A stretch of 64,000 nucleotides of DNA from an uncultured Bacteroidales bacterium. GTDB lineage: Bacteria > Bacteroidota > Bacteroidia > Bacteroidales > Bacteroidaceae. Numbering within the stretch: the first letter of the stretch is position 1; every line of letters starts with the position of its first letter. The position numbers and the translations under genes were made by a program. The notes beneath the pieces are model-generated. The model was not told the origin of the DNA. It ran no database searches and was given only the letters and a program-made list of their open reading frames with translations. The DNA lies in NCBI GenBank assembly GCA_902799685.1, contig CADCBO010000001.1, forward strand, positions 101,234 to 165,233. The letters are read 5' to 3'. Shown piece after piece: positions 1 to 7,669 of the stretch.

Positions 1-1
1 C

Positions 2-535
2 CGTGACAAGGCTGAGGTTACTGTGGACAGCAAGACTCCGGGCATCAGCTGGGGCGCAATCTATCGTTCGTTCACAGATGAGATGGATAAGGTTGAGCAT
101 AGTGAGAACGGCATGTCATTGAAACGAACCGTATGGCGTGTGGTCCGCGCATCTGACGGTGACCGTCTTGAGGAGGTCAAGCCGGGCACCAGACTGCGCG
201 TGGGAGACCGCCTTAAGATACAGTTTGACCTTACCACTGACCGTAATCTGGAATATCTGCAACTGTCTGACATGCGTGCTGCCACAATGGAGCCGGTGAA
301 CACCGCTGCAGGCTACAGCTACAACTGGCGTGATGACATAGGCTACTATGCCGCTCCGGGCAATACCCGTAACGTGTTCTACATTGACCGTCTGAGCAAG
401 GGCAGCTATCGTATAGAGTATGAGGTAAACGTGCAGAAACCGGGCCGTTTCCAGGAAGGCATCTCCGTGATGCAGTGTATCTACGCTCCCGCTTTCCGGG
501 CTACCACCACCTCAGCCACCATTACGGTAGAGTAG
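2..535 (+). CDS. C-terminal end of bacterial alpha-2-macroglobulin family protein (partial)
   Basis: The reading frame is open to the left edge, so only the last ~178 codons are present. The end resembles the C-terminal receptor-binding-like domain of bacterial alpha-2-macroglobulins (MG family, YfaS-like): a 'GDRLKIQFDL' beta strand, a short segment naming the 'DMRAATMEPVN' stretch, and a closing 'YEVNVQKPGRFQEGISVMQCIYAPAF' type pattern near the end. These large periplasmic or lipid-anchored proteins are thought to trap attacking proteases. The thioester region would lie upstream and cannot be seen. The 3' end overlaps the convergent acetyltransferase gene by 14 bases. Confidence 0.8.
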   Translation, partial: RDKAEVTVDSKTPGISWGAIYRSFTDEMDKVEHSENGMSLKRTVWRVVRASDGDRLEEVKPGTRLRVGDRLKIQFDLTTDRNLEYLQLSDMRAATMEPVNTAAGYSYNWRDDIGYYAAPGNTRNVFYIDRLSKGSYRIEYEVNVQKPGRFQEGISVMQCIYAPAFRATTTSATITVE

Positions 536-1082
536 TTGCTTTTTGTGCAACCAGACGGTCATAGGTGGTTCCGAATACAGTGATTTGGCCGTCTGGACGG
601 AAGCCGTGGCGGGTGTAGAGGCGGTAGGCTGTGTCGTTTTCGGGGTCAACGGCAATTGTGGCCAGCGGGATACCAGCCTCATCACGCAGGCGGAACAACT
701 CCTTGATTAAGGCCGATGCTATTCCTTTATGTTGGTATTGGGGCAGAACGGCGAGTGAGTCCAGGTAGTACTCTCCCGGGCTGGCTTCATCATCCATCCG
801 GTGGTAATCATCACCCACGTACATGCGTATCATCGGAAATGTGATGTCGCGCATCTGCCGGTACAGTGCACCGTCATATGCTACCATAAGGCCGGCAGGA
901 ACACCGTCATAAAGCGCAACGGTAGCATTGCGCCAATTGTAGAGAGTATCCTCACGGCGGCATATTCCGGCCAGATACTCAAAATGCTCCTCTTTAGCCT
1001 CATCAATATGCAGTGCCCGCAACACATTCTCGGCAATGAACCGTGCATCATCGGCAGTGGCTTTCCTTAATGAAATTCCCAT
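522..1082 (-). CDS. GNAT family N-acetyltransferase
   Basis: A 186-residue protein starting MGISLRKATADDARFI, a typical GNAT N-terminus. The acetyl-CoA binding motif is seen as 'VLPQYQHKGIASALIKEL' (R/Q-x-x-G-x-G/A form), followed by 'AVDPENDTAYRLYTRHGF', the usual GNAT motif B. The frame is open further upstream, but the extra 46 residues look non-coding and the start at 1082 matches the family. The substrate is unknown. It is transcribed divergently from the SpmAB-like gene and converges on the alpha-2-macroglobulin gene with a short overlap. Confidence 0.85.
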   Translation of the reverse strand: MGISLRKATADDARFIAENVLRALHIDEAKEEHFEYLAGICRREDTLYNWRNATVALYDGVPAGLMVAYDGALYRQMRDITFPMIRMYVGDDYHRMDDEASPGEYYLDSLAVLPQYQHKGIASALIKELFRLRDEAGIPLATIAVDPENDTAYRLYTRHGFRPDGQITVFGTTYDRLVAQKATTLP

Positions 1083-1134
1083 AATCCGTAATAATCCACA
1101 AAAATAGTTATTCCTTGGAATAAAGAACGCATGG

Positions 1135-1168
1135 TTTGCTGTCTTTCGGGTAAAAAGCGGTATCTTCG
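1135..1168 (+). promoter_or_regulatory. Bacteroidetes-type promoter for SpmAB-ybeY
   Basis: TTTG at 1135-1138 and TATCTTCG at 1161-1168, 22 bases apart, resemble the Bacteroidetes -33/-7 elements (TTTG / TAnnTTTG). The start codon follows at 1193. The same TATCTTCG variant precedes two other genes in this window (18565 and 20079). Confidence 0.55.
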
Positions 1169-1192
1169 CGGATAATAATTGTACGTGCGCGT

Positions 1193-2419
1193 ATGGTACT
1201 GAACTGGATATGGATTGCATTCTTCCTGATTGCCTTTGCGGTGGCTGTGGTTAAGCTCTGCATGGGTGATGCAAGCGTGTTTCAGGACATCATGGACTCT
1301 ACGTTCTCATCGGCCAAGACTGGCTTTGAGATATCATTGGGTCTAACCGGTGTGCTTTCACTATGGTTGGGAATAATGAAGATCGGTGAAAAGGGCGGAC
1401 TGGTGAATACCTTTGCCCGCTGGCTCAGTCCCGTGTTCTCACGCCTGTTCCCTGACCTGCCCAAGAATGACCCTGCCTACGGCCATATCTTCATGAACAT
1501 TGCGGCCAATATGCTTGGCCTTGACAACGCAGCCACTCCAATGGGACTGAAGGCTATGGAGCGCATGCAGGAGTTGAACAAGACCAAGGATGTGGCTTCA
1601 AATCCCATGATAATGTTCCTGGTGCTGAATACATCAGGACTTACGCTGATTCCCGTAAGTGTGCTGGTTTACCGCGCGCAGATGGGAGCAGCTCAGCCGG
1701 CCGATGTGTTCATTCCCATTCTGCTGGCCACATTCTTCTCAACGCTGGTGGGTCTGCTGGTTACCTGTATTATGCAGAAGATACGCTTTGACAAGGTTCT
1801 GATACTGTTTGTGGGCGGTTTGAGTGCCATAGTGGCTCTTATCATCTGGGGCTTTTCACAGCTTCCGGCCGTCAAGATAGGACCTGTGTCAACATCGGCA
1901 GCCAACATCATACTGTTTGTGGTGATTATAGGTTTTATAATATCGGGTATAAGAGGAAAGATAAATGTCTATGAGGCTTTTGTTGAGGGAGCCAAGGACG
2001 GCTTTACCACTGCCGTCAAGATTATTCCTTACCTGATTGCCATTCTGGTGGGCATAGGTGTGTTCCGCGCATCGGGAGCCATGGATGCCGTGGTGAACGG
2101 GATTGGCTGGTGTGCAGAGAAATGCGGTCTGGACAGCCAGTTTGTGGGCGCTCTGCCTACGGCACTTATGAAACCCCTGTCAGGCGGCGGGGCCCGTGGC
2201 CTGATGATTGACGCAATGACAACTTACGGGGCAGACTCGTTTACCGGCCGTCTGGCCTGCCTGTTCCAGGGTTCTACCGATACTACGTTCTACATACTGG
2301 CGGTATATTTTGGCAGTGTGAACATAAAGAATACCCGTTATGCGGTGGGTTGCGGACTGCTGGCCGACCTGGCCGGAATTCTGGCTGCCATTTTCCTGTG
2401 TTACCTGTTCTTTGCGTAA
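1193..2419 (+). CDS. Fused SpmA/SpmB-like nucleoside-recognition (Gate) membrane protein
   Basis: 408 residues, strongly hydrophobic, with about ten membrane segments. The first half matches SpmA ('NIAANMLGLDNAATPMGLKAMERMQ', 'FLVLNTSGLTLIPVSV') and the second half SpmB ('GAKDGFTTAVKIIPYLIAILVGIGVFRASGAMD', 'LPTALMKPLSGGGARGLM'). In spore formers these are two separate spore maturation proteins. In Bacteroidetes the fused form is common and has no role in sporulation; the nucleoside-recognition/Gate name reflects family membership only, and transport of a small molecule is an inference. Followed after 8 bases by ybeY, probably co-transcribed. Confidence 0.85.
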   Translation: MVLNWIWIAFFLIAFAVAVVKLCMGDASVFQDIMDSTFSSAKTGFEISLGLTGVLSLWLGIMKIGEKGGLVNTFARWLSPVFSRLFPDLPKNDPAYGHIFMNIAANMLGLDNAATPMGLKAMERMQELNKTKDVASNPMIMFLVLNTSGLTLIPVSVLVYRAQMGAAQPADVFIPILLATFFSTLVGLLVTCIMQKIRFDKVLILFVGGLSAIVALIIWGFSQLPAVKIGPVSTSAANIILFVVIIGFIISGIRGKINVYEAFVEGAKDGFTTAVKIIPYLIAILVGIGVFRASGAMDAVVNGIGWCAEKCGLDSQFVGALPTALMKPLSGGGARGLMIDAMTTYGADSFTGRLACLFQGSTDTTFYILAVYFGSVNIKNTRYAVGCGLLADLAGILAAIFLCYLFFA

Positions 2420-2427
2420 AAAAGATT

Positions 2428-2856
2428 ATGATTTCATTCCTGAACGAGAACATAAAGATGCCTAAGCTGGACCGAAAGGCGGTAAGGGCGTGGATTGCCG
2501 CCGTGGCTGCCGGTTATGACGGCCGCAAGGTGGGCAACCTGAACTATATTTTCTGTAATGATGACCGTATCCTTGAGGTGAACAAGGAGTTTCTGGGCCA
2601 TGATTATTATACCGACATCATTACCTTTGACTACAGCGAACCGGGGGTGATTAGCGGTGACATGTTCATAAGTCTTGATACGGTGATGACTAACAGTTGT
2701 AAGTTTCATACGTCATACGATAAGGAACTGATGAGAGTGATTATTCACGGAGTGCTGCATCTGTGCGGCATGAATGACAAGGGGCGTGGTGAAAGGGCCG
2801 TGATGGAGGCGGCTGAGAACCGTGCCCTGGATATGTGGTACAATAAACAAATCTGA
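2428..2856 (+). CDS. ybeY: Endoribonuclease YbeY (16S rRNA maturation, ribosome quality control)
   Basis: 142 residues starting MISFLNENI. The YbeY zinc motif appears as 'HGVLHLCGMNDKG' near residues 111-123. The first two histidines are present, while the third canonical histidine (GYDH in Proteobacteria) is replaced, as is usual in Bacteroidetes proteins (GxxDK). 'NYIFCNDDRILEVNKEFLGHDYYTDIITFDY' is the conserved N-terminal block. YbeY trims the 3' end of 16S rRNA and acts in ribosome quality control. The frame is open upstream into the SpmAB gene, but the ATG at 2428 gives the family start. It ends 2 bases before the TPR gene. Confidence 0.92.
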   Translation: MISFLNENIKMPKLDRKAVRAWIAAVAAGYDGRKVGNLNYIFCNDDRILEVNKEFLGHDYYTDIITFDYSEPGVISGDMFISLDTVMTNSCKFHTSYDKELMRVIIHGVLHLCGMNDKGRGERAVMEAAENRALDMWYNKQI

Positions 2857-2858
2857 CA

Positions 2859-5800
2859 ATGATAAAAAGACTGATCATACCTGTCTGTATAGTGTTGCTG
2901 GGCTCAGTAAGCCAAAGCATAATGGGACAGAACAGGCTTACAGACCGCGGTAACCGTCTGCTTGACGAGTGCCGTACGCTGTTTACTCAGGGCGATTATG
3001 CAGCAGCAGGTACACTGCTTGAAGAGTGGGAACAGACGGCTCCTGCATCAAACGTATTGCGTACCGAGGAGTTGGATTACATGCGCACGGTAATTGCTGC
3101 CCAACTTAATCCGGCCAAGTCACTTGATGCAATTCAGGCGTTCATGGACAGATATCCCGGTTCAATGTACTTAAACCGCATGCAGGCTCTGCTGGGAACC
3201 GCTTATTTTGCAATGTATGAGTTTGACAAGGCGGTTGAGTGTTTTGACGAAACCGATCCGTTGCTTCTGGATGATAAGGACTGTTGCCGTATGGTACGTC
3301 ATAATGCCATTTCGCTTTTCAGGACCGGAAGGACTGACGAGGGCAGGTTACAAATGAGCATACTTGAACAGATGATAGATGACCCGGAAACTGATTCCGA
3401 CATTGTTTTCTACAAGGCATTCATGGATTACCGTGCCGGAAAGACGGAGCAGGCGGTTGAGGGGTTCAACAAGTCATTGGGCACAAACCATAATGATGAG
3501 GCCAGGCTTTATCTTGCCGACATAGACCTGATGGGTGACGGTGACCATATCCAGGCAATGGAGACCGCTCAGCAGATGATAGATGAGGCTTCGGATCCCC
3601 TGCTGGAGGCTGAGGCTGAACGTATTCTGGGTGAATACTGGTACCGGAAAGGCGAATATGACAAGGCGTATGGCCTGATCAGAAGCTATATGTCGGTGGG
3701 AATCAGTTCCGATCCGCGCCATGACAAGTATGTCCTGGGTATTACCAGTGCACAGACCGGAGATATGGAGTGTGCCATAGAGAACCTGTCGGAAGTGGCC
3801 GAGGGTGAGGACGAGCTTGCACAGAACGCAGCTCTGCACCTGGGTCTGGCCGCTTTGGCTAAAGGTGACAAGAGCATGGCCAGGATGGCGTTTGAGCGTG
3901 CGTCGTCAATCCCGGGCAAGCCGGAAGTGAGGGAGCAGGCCCTTTACAACTATGCCATGGTCATACATGAGACGGCTTTTTCCCCTTTTGCCGAGTCGGT
4001 GACATCGTTCGAGCGTTTCCTGAACGAGTTCCCTAATTCCAGATATGCCGATAACGTGAGCAGTTATCTGGTTGACGTGTATCTCAATACCAATAGCTAT
4101 GATGCCGCACTCAATTCGATAGCCAAGATAAACAATCCCGGTCCGTCAATTCTGGCCGCCAAGATGCAGCTGCTTTATAACAAGGCAATGGACCTCATGG
4201 CGGCCGGTCAGTATGAAGATGTGCCGGGTCTGCTTACCAGCGTTATCTCGCTTGACAGCTATGACCACGCTACTGCCGTGGATGCCACGTACTGGCGGGG
4301 TGAGGCATATTATAGGTTGAATAAGGCCGATATGGCCGACAATGACTACCGCCGCTATCTGTCGCTTATAGGGAGCCGCCTGACACGGTTCAGCGGACTG
4401 GCCAACTACGGCATGGGTTATGTGGCCTACAACAAGAAGGATTACAATGAGGCGTGGAAATGCATGCGCACCGTCATAGAGACTTCTGACAGGACCGGGA
4501 TTGCTAATGACATTCTGGCCGATGCATGCCTGAGGGCTGCAGACTGCATGTTCTATGACCGTCAGTATTCGCAGGCAAGGGAGTATTACAGAATGGCCAT
4601 GAACATAGACCGAAGTACAGGTGACTATGCCCTGTATCAGACAGCCATCGTGAATGGTCTTCAGCGTGACTATACGCAGAAAATCAGTAATCTGGACCGT
4701 CTGGTGAGTGACTATCCCGAATCGGCATACGTTCCGTCCGCCCTTTATGAAGAGGGCAGGGCTTATCAGCAGAACGACAAGCCTACACAGGCAATCACGG
4801 CTTTCAGGCGTATAATGCGGGATTATCCCACGAGTGAACTGGCACGCAAGGCATCGGCCGAGATAGCCCTCATTTATTACCAGACAGAGAAATATGACGA
4901 CGCCATATCCGCTTATAAGGAGGTGATAGCCAAGTACCCGGGCAGTGACGAGGCACGCACCGCATTGGTTGACCTCAAGTCAATCTATGTGGAGACCGGC
5001 GATGTGAATTCTTTCATTGAATATACCGCCGGTGTCAAAGGTGCAGCTCCGATTGCCGCAAGCGAGCGTGACTCATTGACCTACACATCGGCCGAGAGTA
5101 TGTTCAGCCGCGGAGAGAAGAGCGTTGCCCTGGAGCGCTTCGGACAATATCTGGATCAGTTCCCGGACGGTGCTTTCGCGGTCAACGCATGGTACTATCA
5201 GGGTGAGATCCTGGAGGAGAGGAAAGAGATTGACCGTGCGTATAGCAGCTATATGCACGCTGCCGATTATGAAAACAGCCGTTTCTGCGAGAGCGCGCTT
5301 GACCGTGCCGCCACCATGGCATGGAACGCTGGGAAATGGGATGACGCCATGAATGCCTACATAAGGTTGTATGACAAGACAACCAATGCCGAGCGTCAGC
5401 GTCGCAGCCTGTACTCCATTGTGAGTTGTGCCGGCAGGACAGGCAATGATGATGCGGTGCTCCGATATGCCGACAAGGCATTGCAGACTCAGTTGCCTAA
5501 AGACCAGATAACAGAGGTTAAGTACCGTAAGGCCAAGGCTATGCTTGCCAAAAATGACAGGACAGGGGCAAAGCCTTTGCTTGAAGAGCTGTCCAAGGAT
5601 ACACGCTCCCAGTTTGGAGCGGAGTCAGATTATCTGCTCAGTCAGTTGCTGTTTGACAGTGGTGACAAAGATGGAGCTGAGAAAGTCATTATGGATTTCA
5701 TACAGGAGGGAACGCCCCATGCATATTGGCTTGCACGCAGTTTCATACTGCTGAGTGACATATACAAGTCTCAGGGCAAGGATGTGGAGGCACGCCAGTA

Positions 5801-5876
5801 CCTGTTGTCACTTAAATCCAATTATACCGGAACCGATGATGATATAGCTCAAATGATTGCGTCAAGACTTGAATGA
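2859..5876 (+). CDS. Large secreted tetratricopeptide-repeat protein
   Basis: 1005 residues with an N-terminal signal peptide (MIKRLIIPVCIVLLGSVSQS). Most of the length is TPR-like helical hairpins, clearest where the paired Tyr/Ala/Gly pattern recurs: 'ALYEEGRAYQQNDKPTQAI' (~640), 'AEIALIYYQTEKYDDAISAYKEV' (~670), 'AWYYQGEILEERKEIDRAYSSY' (~775) and 'LLSQLLFDSGDKDGAEKVI' (~930). Such proteins act as scaffolds in the periplasm or at the outer membrane. The stop overlaps the next frame (ATGA), so translation is probably coupled to the beta-barrel gene downstream, which suggests a joint envelope function. The exact role is unknown. Confidence 0.85.
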   Translation: MIKRLIIPVCIVLLGSVSQSIMGQNRLTDRGNRLLDECRTLFTQGDYAAAGTLLEEWEQTAPASNVLRTEELDYMRTVIAAQLNPAKSLDAIQAFMDRYPGSMYLNRMQALLGTAYFAMYEFDKAVECFDETDPLLLDDKDCCRMVRHNAISLFRTGRTDEGRLQMSILEQMIDDPETDSDIVFYKAFMDYRAGKTEQAVEGFNKSLGTNHNDEARLYLADIDLMGDGDHIQAMETAQQMIDEASDPLLEAEAERILGEYWYRKGEYDKAYGLIRSYMSVGISSDPRHDKYVLGITSAQTGDMECAIENLSEVAEGEDELAQNAALHLGLAALAKGDKSMARMAFERASSIPGKPEVREQALYNYAMVIHETAFSPFAESVTSFERFLNEFPNSRYADNVSSYLVDVYLNTNSYDAALNSIAKINNPGPSILAAKMQLLYNKAMDLMAAGQYEDVPGLLTSVISLDSYDHATAVDATYWRGEAYYRLNKADMADNDYRRYLSLIGSRLTRFSGLANYGMGYVAYNKKDYNEAWKCMRTVIETSDRTGIANDILADACLRAADCMFYDRQYSQAREYYRMAMNIDRSTGDYALYQTAIVNGLQRDYTQKISNLDRLVSDYPESAYVPSALYEEGRAYQQNDKPTQAITAFRRIMRDYPTSELARKASAEIALIYYQTEKYDDAISAYKEVIAKYPGSDEARTALVDLKSIYVETGDVNSFIEYTAGVKGAAPIAASERDSLTYTSAESMFSRGEKSVALERFGQYLDQFPDGAFAVNAWYYQGEILEERKEIDRAYSSYMHAADYENSRFCESALDRAATMAWNAGKWDDAMNAYIRLYDKTTNAERQRRSLYSIVSCAGRTGNDDAVLRYADKALQTQLPKDQITEVKYRKAKAMLAKNDRTGAKPLLEELSKDTRSQFGAESDYLLSQLLFDSGDKDGAEKVIMDFIQEGTPHAYWLARSFILLSDIYKSQGKDVEARQYLLSLKSNYTGTDDDIAQMIASRLE

Positions 5877-5884
5877 TTCAGATT

Positions 5885-7531
5885 ATGAAACGATATATTT
5901 TCCTGGCTTTGATAGCCGCAATTACCGGTTCTGCCGCAAAAGCGCAGAATGAGAGCCTTCCTTCAAGGTCAATGACTATTGAAGGCGCATATAATCCTTC
6001 AGTCACCGAGGCCGGTAAGATAATGCCGCTGCCTGAAAAGACACGCACCGTAAGACAGCCGGCTTCCGTAAATTATCTTACATCGCCTAATCCGGTCAGG
6101 AACCTGGAACGCTCGCCCATGGAGGTGTTCGGTATAATAACCGATGGGGTGGAGCCCAAGCGTGTTACCGGTCTGCTCCGTCTGGGTTACGGCATGAGAA
6201 ACCTGAATGAAGGCTTGTTTGACCTGGGATGGGACATTACTGAGATAGATCACCTTAATCTGTCGGGCTCGATGGACGGCTGGAACTCCAAACCCGATGG
6301 AGACTGGAAATCAATGATGTTCAACAGCAAGGTTGCCGCCGATTACTCACACCGTTTTAATGACAGGGTGTCGATGGGTCTTAGTACTGATTTCGGGTAC
6401 TCACGATTTAATTATATGCCCGGCAGATCCATGACTCCGGCAATAGATGATGCAAGCAATCTTTTCCAGAACACAAAGGAGGGCTCGCTTTCCGGTTGTA
6501 TCAGTTCCGTTTCCAGGATAGGTGTAGCATTTTATATTGCAGGTGGCGGTGAATGGCTTATAAGAGACGGTCTGGACCTTAACGGAACCGTGAGATGCAA
6601 CAAGGAGGGTATTGTGCGTCTGTCGGCAGGCTTTGACAAGCCGCTGGAGAAAGGTTCCTTTGGCGTAGGATACAGGCAAAAGACCAAAGTTTACAGATGG
6701 TGGGGTCTGTACGGCTGTGAATACAGCGGTTTTACAGCTTTTACCTTAACCCCGTCCTGGAAATATGAAAGCGGCAGGCTTAGAACCAACCTGGGTCTGA
6801 ATATGGATCTGCGCACAGGTGGAGGTAGGACTATACTGATGTCGCCTATGGTCACTTTTGATTATGACGTCAGCCCTAAGTTCGGTTTTCAGCTAGGGGC
6901 AACAGGAGGACTTGAGGAATATGACATGCGCAAACTTGCCGTTATATCGCCCTATTGGTCAGAGCAGGAACGTATAACCGATGGCTACAATGTGGTCAAT
7001 GTTTACGGTGGCTTGACATTCCGTCAGGGTTCCTGGCTGTCAATGTCGGCTAAGGCCGGATACCGCTATACCGTTGACGAGGTGTTCCAGACCAGGGCAG
7101 ACAGCCTGATTGTGACATCGGTACTTAAGCAGCAGGACGCCAGCGTGCTGTATGCGCGCTTTGATGCTGATATGCAGTTCTCTGACAGGATGCAGTTCAG
7201 GATGGATGTGACATATTCCGATTACCTGGGCAACTACCCCGGACATAAGATGGACCTTAAGCCTGCATTTGATGCCAATCTGTTCGGAAGGGTGAATATT
7301 TTCAGGGGATTTGATGCAATGCTTTCATACCGCATGATGGCTTTCCACAGGGTGGGCGGCAAGTCTATGCCTACTGTGAACGATATTTCGCTCACGGCCG
7401 ATTATGACCTTACAGATTGGCTGTCGTTATACGCTACCGTCAAACATCTGGCTGGTGGTGACTTCTATTATTACGCCGGATACCGTTCGCTCAAGCCGGC
7501 GGTCATGCTTGGAGCCACCTTAAGATTTTAA
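5885..7531 (+). CDS. Predicted outer-membrane beta-barrel protein
   Basis: 548 residues with a signal peptide (MKRYIFLALIAAITGSAAKA). The rest consists of alternating hydrophobic/polar strands with many Gly/Tyr/Trp residues, and the protein ends in Phe (GATLRF), both typical of outer-membrane barrels. A second possible ATG lies at 5873, overlapping the TPR stop; 5885 was chosen because it begins a compact signal peptide. There is no TonB box or plug domain, so it is not a TonB-dependent receptor. Together with the upstream TPR gene it forms a two-gene envelope operon. The substrate or partner is unknown. A strong terminator follows at 7568. Confidence 0.8.
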   Translation: MKRYIFLALIAAITGSAAKAQNESLPSRSMTIEGAYNPSVTEAGKIMPLPEKTRTVRQPASVNYLTSPNPVRNLERSPMEVFGIITDGVEPKRVTGLLRLGYGMRNLNEGLFDLGWDITEIDHLNLSGSMDGWNSKPDGDWKSMMFNSKVAADYSHRFNDRVSMGLSTDFGYSRFNYMPGRSMTPAIDDASNLFQNTKEGSLSGCISSVSRIGVAFYIAGGGEWLIRDGLDLNGTVRCNKEGIVRLSAGFDKPLEKGSFGVGYRQKTKVYRWWGLYGCEYSGFTAFTLTPSWKYESGRLRTNLGLNMDLRTGGGRTILMSPMVTFDYDVSPKFGFQLGATGGLEEYDMRKLAVISPYWSEQERITDGYNVVNVYGGLTFRQGSWLSMSAKAGYRYTVDEVFQTRADSLIVTSVLKQQDASVLYARFDADMQFSDRMQFRMDVTYSDYLGNYPGHKMDLKPAFDANLFGRVNIFRGFDAMLSYRMMAFHRVGGKSMPTVNDISLTADYDLTDWLSLYATVKHLAGGDFYYYAGYRSLKPAVMLGATLRF

Positions 7532-7567
7532 GCGTCGGGATTCTTTTTTTATTATTTTATAAATAAT

Positions 7568-7609
7568 AAGGTGGGCGGACAATATTTTTTATGTCCGTCC
7601 ACCTTTTCT
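7568..7609 (+). terminator. Rho-independent terminator after the barrel gene
   Basis: A 14-bp near-perfect inverted repeat (AAGGTGGGCGGACA / TGTCCGTCCACCTT with one G-T pair) at 7568-7581 and 7592-7605, with a T-rich tail. T-rich tracts also precede it. Confidence 0.8.
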
Positions 7610-7626
7610 ATATCTTTTTTTTGTTC

Positions 7627-7634
7627 TACTTTTG
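7627..7634 (+). promoter_or_regulatory. -7 promoter element for topA-aroK-argB
   Basis: TACTTTTG matches the Bacteroidetes -7 consensus TAnnTTTG exactly, 35 bases upstream of the topA ATG. A poor -33 (TTTT at 7604-7607) sits at the expected distance, inside the terminator stem. Confidence 0.6.
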
Positions 7635-7669
7635 CCGCGCCTTTAGGGCATAACCTTTAATAGAATATC

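Noticed and set aside
1193-2419. Sporulation system
   Set aside because: SpmA/SpmB names come from Firmicutes; the fused form occurs in non-sporing Bacteroidetes and no other spore gene is present.
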